Shown here one piece after another: positions 8,393 through 16,507 of a DNA stretch of 64,000 nt. Source of the DNA: Porphyromonadaceae bacterium (lineage in GTDB: Bacteria; Bacteroidota; Bacteroidia; Bacteroidales; Porphyromonadaceae); contig JAUMYQ010000002.1 of the NCBI GenBank assembly GCA_030528555.1, positions 62,001-126,000 of the forward strand, in the 5' to 3' direction. Each line of letters opens with the position of its first letter. Positions within the stretch are counted from its first letter, which is position 1. The position numbers and the translations under genes were made by a program. The notes beneath the pieces are model-generated. The model was not told the DNA's origin. It made no database searches and saw only the letters and a program-made list of their open reading frames with translations.

Positions 8393-8998
8393 TTAATTGG
8401 GTTTATTCCCTAAAAGGGGGCCCTTCGGGCTCAGCACGATATCCACTGGCCTATCCCAAGGATCTCGTGGCAGGCTATCTAGCTTCATTAGCCCTAGGGT
8501 AACGCCCACAGTAAGCGCGCTCGTCTGTGGCAGATATCTATCGTAATATCCCTTACCTCGACCAAGACGATAACCATCTTTATCAAAAGCCACAGCAGGA
8601 ACAATGATAAGATCAAGGCTCTCTGGTACAACCCTAGATGCATCGTCCCGAGGCTCTCGAACGCCAAACGCCCCCACAGAGTCAAGTGGCATGGCATCCC
8701 AGCTATAAAAATGCATCTCATCCCCCTCTACCCGCGGTAGGCTAACCTCGTAGTTCCGATCAAGTTTCATCAGCCAAGACATAAGCTCTGGCTCATCGGG
8801 CAAGGCCATATAAGCCCCTATCCTGCATCGATCGGGATAGACCCCAAGCAACTCGACAAGCTGACGTACGACACTTTCACTACGTACCGCCCTATCTGGG
8901 AGGACGCCTCCCAAACTTCTCCAATACGCCCTATATTCGGCTCGCAGGCTCCGCTTGTCCAACATTGGATTCTGTCTCAAGGATTGGTCTCCATGCAC
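8393..8998 (-). CDS. 5-formyltetrahydrofolate cyclo-ligase
   Basis: A 201-residue enzyme (FTHFS/MTHFS family) that converts 5-formyl-THF to 5,10-methenyl-THF using ATP. The family signature GRGKGYYDRYL is present near residue 145, with the upstream IIVPAVAFDKDGYRLG block and N-terminal basic residues. The likely true start is the internal ATG at 8965 (MLDKRSLR), because the first eleven residues lie inside the protease gene and look unconserved. Either way the gene overlaps the 3' end of the S41 protease gene, so the two are translated from one mRNA. It feeds one-carbon units to purine and thymidylate synthesis. Confidence 0.93.
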   Translation of the reverse strand: MHGDQSLRQNPMLDKRSLRAEYRAYWRSLGGVLPDRAVRSESVVRQLVELLGVYPDRCRIGAYMALPDEPELMSWLMKLDRNYEVSLPRVEGDEMHFYSWDAMPLDSVGAFGVREPRDDASRVVPESLDLIIVPAVAFDKDGYRLGRGKGYYDRYLPQTSALTVGVTLGLMKLDSLPRDPWDRPVDIVLSPKGPLLGNKPN

Positions 8999-10595
8999 CA
9001 GTCTTGATTAGCTCCAAGGCTAGCGTGAGCTCCGCATTGCCCTGCATCTCCATCCAATAGTAAGCACTCCTATCTGGAGAGACATTGTCGGCTATCATAG
9101 CCCTAAGGTGGCGTAAGATGAGATCCGCTGACCGATAAAGCAAGGTCGTACGAATAGGGATACCCTGAGCCTGAGCATAATAAGCATAATCGAAGAGCAA
9201 CGAATTGCCCAGCGAGGAGAGATGCTCGCTAAGCGCTTTCATCCCCTTATAAGCCATTAATTCCTCTCTACGCTTATCAACATAGTGAAAAGCAAAGCGT
9301 GGCAGCGTGCCAGACTGAACTAGACGTAGATAATAGGAATTGATACCCACGCTATCTCGAGGCACAAAGATATCGGGACGAACGCCCCCTCCCCCGTGTA
9401 CCACACGCCCCAGTTTAGTATAGTAGCGTATCGTGTCAGTCTCGGCTATGCTGTCTGCATTGAATAGCTCCCCATGGGCATATCTCCGCTCCAGATCTTC
9501 TGCATAGCTCTCATTACCCTCTGCGTAGCTCTTCTGCACCGATCGCCCCGAGGGCGTATAGTATCGGGCCACCGTTAGACGTACGGCAGAGCCATCGGCT
9601 AGCATAAAAGGCTGCTGCACCAAACCTTTGCCAAAGGTTCGTCGCCCCACGATCTGTGCCCTATCATAGTCTTGCATCACTCCTGCAAATATCTCACTAG
9701 CACTAGCACTAAACTCATTAACCAAGACTACAAGAGGCATATCTATCAGCTGCCCATCCGAGGAGTTTAGATAGTCCTCTCTAGGAAAGGCTCGCCCCTC
9801 GGTATAGAGGAGTAGTCGTTCCTTGGGCAGAAACTCACCAGCCAAAGCCAGTGCAGCATCGAGGTACCCCCCCACGTTATCCCTAAGATCGACCACCACC
9901 CCACGTATCTGACGTGGGCCATTGCGCACATAGGCATTAAGAAACTCTCGATGAGTAAGTGCCCCCCAACGGTTGATGCGGACATAGAGTACCGAATCGG
10001 TCACATACACGGCATCAAGCGTACTCACAGGCACAGGCCCACGGACCACAGCGACCTCCTGCTCCTGCCCATCTCTGCTGACGAGCAGTCGTACAACGCT
10101 CTTATCAGGCCCCTTGAGCGCCTTCATTACATCCTCATCCGTCAGCCCATCTCCATAGAGTAGAGTACTATCAGCTCTAAGGATGCGATCACCTGCCTTG
10201 AGACCTGCTCGCTCAGAGGCTCCACCCTCGATGACGCGTACCACGACAACGGTGTCTATCAGGCGGTTAAACATTACCCCTATACCCTGAAACGAGCCAT
10301 TCAGCCCCTCGCTCTCTTTCCTATTCATCTCAGCCGTCAGATAGGTCGAGTGGGGATCAAGATTAGCCAGAATAAGAGGAATGGCAGCCTCATGTACGCT
10401 ATCCATATCGAGCGTGTCGACATAGTTATCTTGGATAATCTGCAGTACATGTCCAAGCCTATTGATCGAGTAAATGTGGCTCGACTCTAGTCTACGCCCC
10501 AGCAGGATACCAAGAGCAAAAACAGCCCCAATAGCGAGCAAATAAAATAGTTTACGTATCATACGCAACGAGACCGCACGAGGGCGATCTCTCAT
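8931..10595 (-). CDS. S41 family C-terminal processing peptidase (CtpA-like)
   Basis: A 554-residue periplasmic protease. A membrane anchor or signal segment (FYLLAIGAVFALGILLG) precedes a PDZ domain (about residues 100-185, GIGVMFN to VAVVRG). The S41 catalytic domain contains DLRDNVGGYL, SASASEIFAG with the catalytic Ser at 296-301, and RRTFGKG with the general-base Lys at 323. The C-terminal 200 residues are an extension seen in Bacteroidetes homologs. The better start may be the Met at residue 12 (MIRKLF), just ahead of the anchor. It is 13 bases from the dCMP deaminase gene upstream and overlaps the cyclo-ligase gene downstream. Confidence 0.93.
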   Translation of the reverse strand: MRDRPRAVSLRMIRKLFYLLAIGAVFALGILLGRRLESSHIYSINRLGHVLQIIQDNYVDTLDMDSVHEAAIPLILANLDPHSTYLTAEMNRKESEGLNGSFQGIGVMFNRLIDTVVVVRVIEGGASERAGLKAGDRILRADSTLLYGDGLTDEDVMKALKGPDKSVVRLLVSRDGQEQEVAVVRGPVPVSTLDAVYVTDSVLYVRINRWGALTHREFLNAYVRNGPRQIRGVVVDLRDNVGGYLDAALALAGEFLPKERLLLYTEGRAFPREDYLNSSDGQLIDMPLVVLVNEFSASASEIFAGVMQDYDRAQIVGRRTFGKGLVQQPFMLADGSAVRLTVARYYTPSGRSVQKSYAEGNESYAEDLERRYAHGELFNADSIAETDTIRYYTKLGRVVHGGGGVRPDIFVPRDSVGINSYYLRLVQSGTLPRFAFHYVDKRREELMAYKGMKALSEHLSSLGNSLLFDYAYYAQAQGIPIRTTLLYRSADLILRHLRAMIADNVSPDRSAYYWMEMQGNAELTLALELIKTGAWRPILETESNVGQAEPASRI

Positions 10596-10608
10596 TATTG
10601 TAATAGTT

Positions 10609-11049
10609 TTATCGTCTTGTTTCTTGGTCTAGTTCTATGCAATCCACCTCAATCCCTGCCCTACGCAAGAGGTCTATACCATCTGCAAGGCGATAGGCTC
10701 GAGCATAGACTACCCGACGAATACGACTCTGGATGATGAGCTTGGCACACTCGATGCAAGGAGCGTCTGTAGTATAGATAGTCGCTCCTGTACTATCGTT
10801 CGTACTGCTGGCAACCTTCGTGAGGGCATTCGCCTCGGCATGCAACACATACTGCTTAGTCATGCCGTCCTCATCCTCACAAATATTCTCAAAGCCTGTG
10901 GGCGTACCATTATATCCGTCCGATATGATGCTCTTGTCTTTGACGATAAGTGCGCCGACTTTACGTCGCTCGCAGTACGAGTTTTCCGCCCAAATCTGCG
11001 CCATCCTAAGGTATCGCTTATCAAGTATGAGCTGTTTATCTTCCATCAT
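10609..11049 (-). CDS. dCMP deaminase family protein
   Basis: A 146-residue zinc deaminase. HAEANAL supplies the zinc His and catalytic Glu, and PCIECAKLI supplies the two zinc Cys; an additional SYCERRKVGALIVKD block and GTPTGFEN are typical of the dCMP deaminase/ComEB group. The reaction is dCMP to dUMP, the thymidylate precursor. In Bacteroidales this gene commonly precedes a CtpA-type protease gene, as it does here. The first two codons are both Met; the start is unresolved by one residue. Confidence 0.93.
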   Translation of the reverse strand: MMEDKQLILDKRYLRMAQIWAENSYCERRKVGALIVKDKSIISDGYNGTPTGFENICEDEDGMTKQYVLHAEANALTKVASSTNDSTGATIYTTDAPCIECAKLIIQSRIRRVVYARAYRLADGIDLLRRAGIEVDCIELDQETRR

Positions 11050-11106
11050 TCAACCCTTTAGGCTACAAAAATAAGAGTATTGCACGACAATCCGTACAGA
11101 TGTACC

Positions 11107-12105
11107 CTAGTCGTGGAGCAACCCCATCCAATATTCTCCGACAAGTAGACGAACCAAGGCCTCCGAGCTAAGTGGCTCATGCAGTAGCTCCGACTGATAC
11201 CGAAGCTGCCCCCCCTCTATAGTGTACGTCCCCGTATTCTGAGGAATAATGTCATCTACCCATGAAAAACTCACCTCTGCCCCTGCCTGCTCTGCTCTCT
11301 GACGAGTATAAGCCATAAGATTGAGTGGGCGCACCATCCCCCTAGGTATACACCTCAAGGAGGAGCTACTCTGCCTATTAGGTAAGGTTATGCGAAGCTC
11401 TTTGTCTTTGGGCAACCGACCCTCCAGTCTCCAGGGCTCGTCACCCAAAAGAGCATCCACACAGAACACACGCTCGTCCTCCCGACACAGAGCCACGCAG
11501 CGGAGCTCTCCCACCTCATCGGCAACAACCAGCACACGCCCCCAGCGAACATATTCAGCAAAGACATTCGCCACCTGCGCTCTCGTATGATCTATCCCAG
11601 CATCACTATATCCTCTCAGTGCGACAGAGACATACTGCTCTACATCATACTCCCCTGCATCATCGATGTATTCTTTGGGAGAGATATAACGACCGAAACC
11701 TCCCATACCAGCGAGCGAACTGATCTCGTAGCGATAATTATTAGTCACGAAGCCAAAGTGCTGGGCATAATACAGTCTAAGCTCTTCATCAGCTGGGATT
11801 AGCAAGGCTGCCACACGCCCCTTGGCATACTCCTCTCGCATCGTGCGCACCATCAACTCGTGCATGATCCCCCTCCCTCGGTGGCTGCTCAGCGTACACG
11901 CTCCAGATACATAGAAAGCCTCCCCCACTCCTCCCCGAATCACATATCGGGGAGCATGGATATGTGCCACAGACTTTCCCTCAGCTTCATACAAATAGAT
12001 CTCTTCCTCTCGAGCGACACGATCGAAATAAAAACGTACGAACTCGGCCTCGTCATCGAAACACGCTCTCCAGAGCCCCTCGGCCTCGGCAAGCTTAGTC
12101 TTCAT
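11107..12105 (-). CDS. GNAT-family N-acetyltransferase, Eis-like two-domain type
   Basis: A 332-residue protein with an N-terminal GNAT acetyl-CoA-binding core: GACTLSSHRGRGIMHELM is the V/I-x-x-x-x-R-G-x-G pyrophosphate loop, and LIPADEELRLYYAQHFGF is the following strand and helix. A second, degenerate acetyltransferase-like half and a C-terminal segment make it resemble Eis-type acetyltransferases. It overlaps the upstream DUF2156 gene by 11 bases, so the two are coupled. The substrate is unknown. No signal peptide; cytosolic. Confidence 0.85.
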   Translation of the reverse strand: MKTKLAEAEGLWRACFDDEAEFVRFYFDRVAREEEIYLYEAEGKSVAHIHAPRYVIRGGVGEAFYVSGACTLSSHRGRGIMHELMVRTMREEYAKGRVAALLIPADEELRLYYAQHFGFVTNNYRYEISSLAGMGGFGRYISPKEYIDDAGEYDVEQYVSVALRGYSDAGIDHTRAQVANVFAEYVRWGRVLVVADEVGELRCVALCREDERVFCVDALLGDEPWRLEGRLPKDKELRITLPNRQSSSSLRCIPRGMVRPLNLMAYTRQRAEQAGAEVSFSWVDDIIPQNTGTYTIEGGQLRYQSELLHEPLSSEALVRLLVGEYWMGLLHD

Positions 12106-13009
12106 AGCGCAGAATAGCTACATCCTTCGGCAAAACTATCTCTGGCTTATAGGACAGCTTGCTCTTGCGAAGTCCCTCTATACCGAGGTCCTCTTCCCTA
12201 TTAATATAGGTGTATTCCTGAGGAATGCGGCGAGCAAACTCTCGATTGATCATCGCAAACGCTCCCTCATAGTCCGTCAGAGCTTTCTCTACATGAACTC
12301 CAAAGGTCGTCCGATTAATTGGTGAACCAAGGCTAAAGGCTACAATTCTTCCCTCTACTCTCAAGGCTCCACCTTGCAGCTCTAGAGCCTCGTAGGCATC
12401 AACAATGCGTCCTATCATACGCTGCTCCTCGGTCTGTCCCTCACTCTGCCCACTCTTCGATAACCATTCCTCCTCAAGGGCGAGACATTCAGTCAGGTTA
12501 TCTCGAGTAATCACCTCATAAATATAGTCGGGATACAATCGCTCAAACTTATTGATATGGTTACGCTTACTCTGTAAGCTCTTGCCCGAGAGGCTACACA
12601 TACGCTCTCGCAGATAGATGTAATCCTGTGTACCCTCGTCACTAAGGTAGTGAAACGCCCCAGGAGCAATAGTATCCAGCTTTTCACGGCAGCGAGGAGT
12701 TACTCCCATCAAGATAAGGGGATAGCCTCCTTCCTTCACAAATGCCTTGAGTGTCTCGAGGCAGCCTCTGAAACCCTCCGCACTATCACATATCGGCATT
12801 AGGTAGGCAGGATGAGGTCGCCCCATTGGCTGAAAACCAATAACCAGCGTATCTCGTATAAGAGCCCAGGATGTACCATACCGCCCAGCCCAACCATAAA
12901 GATTGGCAAAAGCAAGATCACAAATCTGCGAAGTCCCCTCCAGTGTACGGCTCATGACCTCTCCCCGAGCATCGAGGTCGATGGGTTTAAATACAATCTT
13001 CTCCATCAT
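12095..13009 (-). CDS. DUF2156 protein (phosphatidylglycerol lysyltransferase C-domain-like)
   Basis: A 304-residue soluble protein resembling the DUF2156 domain at the C-terminus of MprF-type aminoacyl-phospholipid synthases, a tandem GNAT fold. Conserved-looking blocks are SKRNHINKFERLYPDY, LALEEEWL, FSLGSPINRTTFGVHVEKA and YINREEDLGIEGLRKSK. The membrane flippase half of MprF is missing, so true lipid lysylation is not assured. It is paired with the Eis-like gene through an 11-base overlap, so the two acyl- or aminoacyl-transferase folds probably act together. The ORF begins with ATG ATG; both are possible starts. Confidence 0.82.
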   Translation of the reverse strand: MMEKIVFKPIDLDARGEVMSRTLEGTSQICDLAFANLYGWAGRYGTSWALIRDTLVIGFQPMGRPHPAYLMPICDSAEGFRGCLETLKAFVKEGGYPLILMGVTPRCREKLDTIAPGAFHYLSDEGTQDYIYLRERMCSLSGKSLQSKRNHINKFERLYPDYIYEVITRDNLTECLALEEEWLSKSGQSEGQTEEQRMIGRIVDAYEALELQGGALRVEGRIVAFSLGSPINRTTFGVHVEKALTDYEGAFAMINREFARRIPQEYTYINREEDLGIEGLRKSKLSYKPEIVLPKDVAILRYED

Positions 13010-13024
13010 GTAGATATAAAACGA

Positions 13025-13060
13025 GTGTGCTGCAAATCAGCTATCCGATTTGCAGCACAC
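13025..13060 (-). terminator. Terminator of rpmH
   Basis: Perfect 14-base arms (GTGTGCTGCAAATC / GATTTGCAGCACAC) with an 8-base loop lie 48 bases past the rpmH stop. The minus-strand continuation is TCGTTTTATATC. Confidence 0.75.
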
Positions 13061-13107
13061 CCACTAAGGCTTCTAGTCGGCTAGCACCGATGGCCTTATG
13101 CGATATT

Positions 13108-13260
13108 CTATCCGCAGTATTCGTCAGATACTGTCAGCTTAGCGCGCCCTTTAGCACGGCGAGCAGCTAGCACACGACGACCATTGGCTGTAGCCATACG
13201 GCTACGGAAACCATGCTTATTCTTTCTCTTGCGGTTCGAGGGCTGAAACGTTCTCTTCAT
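13108..13260 (-). CDS. rpmH: 50S ribosomal protein L34
   Basis: A 50-residue, strongly basic protein read on the minus strand from ATG at 13260 to TAG at 13108. It begins [20 protein letters not shown] and continues with [19 protein letters not shown], the near-invariant L34 signature. Bacterial L34 is usually 44-52 residues. It is an early-binding protein of the large ribosomal subunit. The C-terminal extension [11 protein letters not shown] is typical of Bacteroidetes L34. It is a single-gene unit with a clear promoter (13310-13341) and terminator (13025-13060). No rnpA, dnaA or yidC lies next to it, so the classical oriC-type cluster is not present. Confidence 0.97.
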   Translation of the reverse strand: MKRTFQPSNRKRKNKHGFRSRMATANGRRVLAARRAKGRAKLTVSDEYCG

Positions 13261-13309
13261 CTCTTATATTTAATTATTATACCCAAAAAAAGTAGAATGC
13301 TTTGGAGCG

Positions 13310-13341
13310 CAAAGGTATGCATTTATCTCTATATTGCCAAA
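13310..13341 (-). promoter_or_regulatory. Bacteroidetes sigma-ABfr-type promoter of rpmH
   Basis: On the minus strand the -33 TTTG (13338-13341) and -7 TACCTTTG (13310-13317) are separated by 20 bases, matching the consensus TTTG-N19-21-TAnnTTTG. The leader to the rpmH start is about 45 bases. The rest of the interval 13261-13589 holds nothing else that I can support; short ORFs there look random. Confidence 0.72.
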
Positions 13342-13589
13342 CTAACCATCCCCTGGATCAGCCTAACTACTCTCTGACTACGCCACATCGACCTCCCATC
13401 CCTATAGAAGTGTTCCCAACGCTCAGCATAGGGTCTCGGCACAGCCCTACGGCAGCATATTACCTCCTCATAGACCAGTCCTGCATATAAGAACAAGTTT
13501 CCTTTCAGATAAAGCAAAAACTTAAATTAGCCACAAAGGTCCCCACAGCATGGTACATATCTATGTGATGATGACACAAAAATGAGTGA

Positions 13590-13619
13590 AGCCGTACTAC
13601 TGTTTCTTGTAGTACGGCT
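13590..13619 (-). terminator. Terminator of the fimbrillin-like lipoprotein gene
   Basis: Perfect 11-base arms (AGCCGTACTAC / GTAGTACGGCT) around an 8-base loop, 25 bases after the stop codon. The minus-strand continuation is TCACTCATTTTTGTG. Confidence 0.75.
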
Positions 13620-13644
13620 CCACGTTATAAGGCTCTAATGGCTA

Positions 13645-15399
13645 TTAAGGAACATAACTACTTGGACAAACATCGTTCTTCCTAAATAGCAGTAGCGGGA
13701 GGCGCGATATCGTCTGTATAGAGGATAATGTTTCCAATCTAGTAACATTACAAAAAGAAGCGTATGCACCCGATGCTCCAGGAGCCATCCGGCTCCAGAA
13801 CCCAAAGCCTTTATCGAGTTGCTCATACATATCACCATTAGAATGAACTCGGTAAAAACCTATAGGTTCAAAAGAGATAGACCTAGTCTCAAGCTCTCGG
13901 CCATTCCACCACCCGGGGTTACTAATCAGATCTAAGCTAACTTCAGGATCTATACCTACACGAACTACACTCATCGTCAAAACTCCTGTAACCGAGTTAT
14001 ACTGCCAACGAAACGCCAAACGGCGACTATCATCTGGAAGTGAGTACCTACCAGGAATATCCTGACCTGCTCCTAGTTTCTTCATTCTTAGAGCATAGAT
14101 CACGCCATTCCCCGCGCTCCTAAAATCTGAAAACCCAACGTAAGAAGACCCTCCGATGTTCAACTGTTCCCTCCTATTCAAGACGTCACTAGATGCTGCT
14201 GAGAATTTTATGTCAGCATGATAAAAAGGTATAATTACAGAAGAAGCATCCCAATACGCGAACACATGAGGTTGATCTATCTGAGAACCATCATATCCCC
14301 TGTCCGAGAGCATTGGCCAAAGCTCAGCACCCGTAAACCTATGCACTTGCTCCTTGGCAACTGCAAAAGAACCGTCCGCAGCAAGAAAAGGGCCGATATA
14401 CTCAACAGGATTCTGCACATCCACATCAATATCTATAGTATATGACTGTCTATTTTTCATAATCATATTCGACTCGAAACCATAAAGACGTCCCGCACGA
14501 AAGATGTCCGTAGTCTTAGATGTCGTACCTACCCTAGTAAGCTGACCCGAAGGGAGCTCGCGAGACATCCCCCAAACTAGATAAGACCTTTTAGTAAGTC
14601 CAGGCTGATTAGTAGCAGTGAAGCTCAAAGTGGCAGGTGTGGCTATCCCTGAGCTACCTTCAGTAAATCGCCAAACTGGTTCGTGAGTATTACTCTTCTC
14701 CAAATCTGAGATCTTGCTTGACATTGCAGAGAAATCAAACACTCCACGATTATCCAATTCATTGGTCTGAATCTCATAAACTTGTTTTTCGATCTTATTA
14801 AGCAGTCGGTTATTAACCGATGTGCGTAGCAACACACCACGAGGATTGAAGGTAACATTAACCATTTCATTCTTACGAATACGAGTCCAGGGAAATGTTA
14901 GTGGAGCTCGAAGCTGTCCATATTCCAAAACTTCTCCCTCTGGCTCGAAGCTAACGCCATCCTTCGTTGAGTTGAGGACGCCACCGCCTGCGATACCTGC
15001 TACATACCACTCTTCCCCCTCGTCGATGGTCTGGTCATCCATGTTCTGCAGCGTGATATTCGTCTGGGGAAGTTTAAGCTTGAGGTTACCTGCAGTACCC
15101 TCTACCAGCCAGTTGATCTTAGCATAGCCAACCTGATTGCTACCTTTCTTACGGAAAAAAGCGTGTGTTGTAAAGTCCGAGGTTGGTCCAATCTTGGGCG
15201 TCTCGGAGAGGTCCCCCACACCGTCAAACGTCAGCGCACGCATGGCATCCTCAGACACCTCGGCCGTTAGACGTAGCTCAAACGTCCCCTCTGAGGACTG
15301 AACCTCAGTAGTAGACAACGACTGTGGCTCATCAGCCTTCTGACAAGACCCCAAAAGCCCCAGGGACAATAACACACTCAAATAAATAGTCTTCTTCAT
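13645..15399 (-). CDS. Fimbrillin-like surface lipoprotein
   Basis: A 584-residue exported lipoprotein. The start is the ATG at 15399, which gives a type II signal peptide (MKKTIYLSVLLSLGLLGSC) with the lipidated Cys at residue 19; the longer open frame upstream runs through the small protein gene in another frame and is an artefact. The mature protein is beta-rich. The pattern (early FELRLTAEV block, mid-region VNVTFNPRGVLLRTSV, C-terminal VIYALRMKK and GFGFWSR) resembles Bacteroidetes fimbrillin-family lipoproteins with a FISUMP-like C-terminal domain. It is probably surface exposed. It follows the small GWG-repeat gene by 49 bases and probably shares its promoter. Exact role is unknown. 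Confidence 0.78.
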   Translation of the reverse strand: MKKTIYLSVLLSLGLLGSCQKADEPQSLSTTEVQSSEGTFELRLTAEVSEDAMRALTFDGVGDLSETPKIGPTSDFTTHAFFRKKGSNQVGYAKINWLVEGTAGNLKLKLPQTNITLQNMDDQTIDEGEEWYVAGIAGGGVLNSTKDGVSFEPEGEVLEYGQLRAPLTFPWTRIRKNEMVNVTFNPRGVLLRTSVNNRLLNKIEKQVYEIQTNELDNRGVFDFSAMSSKISDLEKSNTHEPVWRFTEGSSGIATPATLSFTATNQPGLTKRSYLVWGMSRELPSGQLTRVGTTSKTTDIFRAGRLYGFESNMIMKNRQSYTIDIDVDVQNPVEYIGPFLAADGSFAVAKEQVHRFTGAELWPMLSDRGYDGSQIDQPHVFAYWDASSVIIPFYHADIKFSAASSDVLNRREQLNIGGSSYVGFSDFRSAGNGVIYALRMKKLGAGQDIPGRYSLPDDSRRLAFRWQYNSVTGVLTMSVVRVGIDPEVSLDLISNPGWWNGRELETRSISFEPIGFYRVHSNGDMYEQLDKGFGFWSRMAPGASGAYASFCNVTRLETLSSIQTISRLPLLLFRKNDVCPSSYVP

Positions 15400-15448
15400 T
15401 TTCTTTGGATAATAATTTGGATTTGTTTTTAAACTTCTGAAATAACTC

Positions 15449-15673
15449 CTAGAGGCTGCCACCGCTGCCCCAACCATTGACCGAACTGCCACCGCCATCA
15501 CCCCAGCCGTTGACGCCCGAGCTACCGCCACTACCCCAGTCGATTACGGAGCTGTCCATATCGCCCCAATCTTGAACCCCAGCCTCGGCTGACAGGCTAA
15601 AGAGCAGAGATAGACCTTGGCAATGCGGAAGCTCCCAAATGCTGGGACTAGAATAAACTTCTTTTCTCTCCAT
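15449..15673 (-). CDS. Small Trp/Gly-repeat protein preceding the lipoprotein
   Basis: A 74-residue protein. I place the start at ATG 15673; the preceding in-frame codon is GTG. The N-terminus ERKEVYSSPSIWELPHCQG has the YxxP head common among short Bacteroidetes peptides encoded beside surface-protein genes. The C-terminal half is a tandem repeat of about 11 residues with Trp at 36, 46, 57 and 68 (units like WGDGGGSSVNG and WGSGGSSGVNG), ending GGSL. There is no clear signal peptide. It lies directly upstream of the lipoprotein gene on the same strand. Function is unknown; a secreted, structural or leader-like role is possible. Confidence 0.6.
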   Translation of the reverse strand: MERKEVYSSPSIWELPHCQGLSLLFSLSAEAGVQDWGDMDSSVIDWGSGGSSGVNGWGDGGGSSVNGWGSGGSL

Positions 15674-15819
15674 CACATAATACTTTTAATTGAATATTGA
15701 CACGGTGTCTTTCATGATCAGGACGAGCAAAGAAGCGAACAGGCCTGGACAAAGAGCCTAACAACAGAACCATCATGTGCTCCGTCTGCCCCTGATGCGC
15801 CTTACCAACAAAAGACAGA

Positions 15820-15849
15820 CAAAGTAAAGAAAAAAAAAAAAACATCAAA
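15820..15849 (-). promoter_or_regulatory. Candidate promoter with a 13-base homopolymer spacer
   Basis: On the minus strand a -33 TTTG (15846-15849) and a -7 box TTACTTTG (15820-15827, 7 of 8 to TAnnTTTG) are 18 bases apart. Thirteen of those 18 bases are an uninterrupted T run (A on the plus strand, 15830-15842). The leader to the small protein start would be about 140 bases. Slippage in the run would change spacing. The rest of 15674-16071 holds no gene I can support. Confidence 0.45.
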
Positions 15850-16071
15850 ATGAGTTGACGAATTTCCTGGAGTATCCTCCAGAAGTCTATGATTGCCGAG
15901 CTCTTCGCACGCCGAAAGCGAAGTTTATCAGGGGCAATCGAAGCCCGTTAATCTGGAGCAAGGCGATGACGAAGGCACAGAAATCGCCTCCATAGGCCCC
16001 AGGATTTACGGGCCGAAGCAGGAAATTTATATCTAACTGTAATCAAGCGAATTACCTTCCATCCTGAAAGA

Positions 16072-16260
16072 CGCGAAAAAGCTTCCCGAACTTTTCAAAA
16101 AAACTTCCCGATCTTTTTCCAAAAAGTTCGGGAACTCCCCAAAAAAACTTCGGGAACTTTTTTTCGAGTATTCCCGAGCATTTTTTTGAGGTATTAAAAG
16201 GAGGATTTTTGGAGACGCCCTAAGCAAGATGTACAAGTATGCACAAGGGCGATCAGAACA
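16072..16260 (+). repeat. Palindromic intergenic element, copy 1 (subfamily A)
   Basis: Alternating inverted arms with cores CTTCCCGA(A/T)C and GTTCGGGAA. The central hairpin is TTCCCGATCTTTTT-CC-AAAAAGTTCGGGAA, with one mismatch pair. A right module follows: ATTCCCGAGCATTTTTTTG, AGGTAT, GGAGGATTTTT, then GCCCTAAGCAAGATGTACAA to about 16260. This last stretch recurs, inverted, in copy 6. The copy lies between divergent genes and is oriented toward the T9SS cargo gene. Confidence 0.85.
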
Positions 16261-16437
16261 TAGCAATTCTGGTGTAATTATCGCACTGTCGGAGGAGGGA
16301 AATTAAACTAGACATAGAGGTCGTCTAACTATCCTTTGTCATGATCCACCGAGCCATATCCTCATCGAACTAAATATCACAGAACAAGAGTAGCATAGCT
16401 CTAGGAGACAGGTAGCTACAATTTTGATAGATTTCGA

Positions 16438-16445
16438 TACATTTG
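16438..16445 (+). promoter_or_regulatory. Possible -7 box for the T9SS cargo gene
   Basis: TACATTTG fits TAnnTTTG. It lies downstream of a possible upstream ATG at 16424 and about 62 bases before ATG 16508, which supports the latter as start. No well-spaced -33 box was seen. Confidence 0.4.
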
Positions 16446-16507
16446 TAGGGTATTATGCCAGAAGAGAGGCTTTTATTTTTAGAGAGAATATACTTCGAGA
16501 TGATAGC

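Noticed and set aside
13329..13517. Overlapping 62-codon ORFs on both strands upstream of rpmH
   Set aside because: They overlap the rpmH promoter, lack recognisable features and face each other, typical of non-coding sequence.
15400..15531. N-terminal extension of the fimbrillin-like lipoprotein
   Set aside because: The extension is the GWG-repeat gene read in another frame; the lipoprotein signal peptide starts cleanly at 15399.
16033..16266. Minus-strand ORF of 77 codons across repeat copy 1
   Set aside because: It is a translation of the palindromic element and is not preserved in the other copies.
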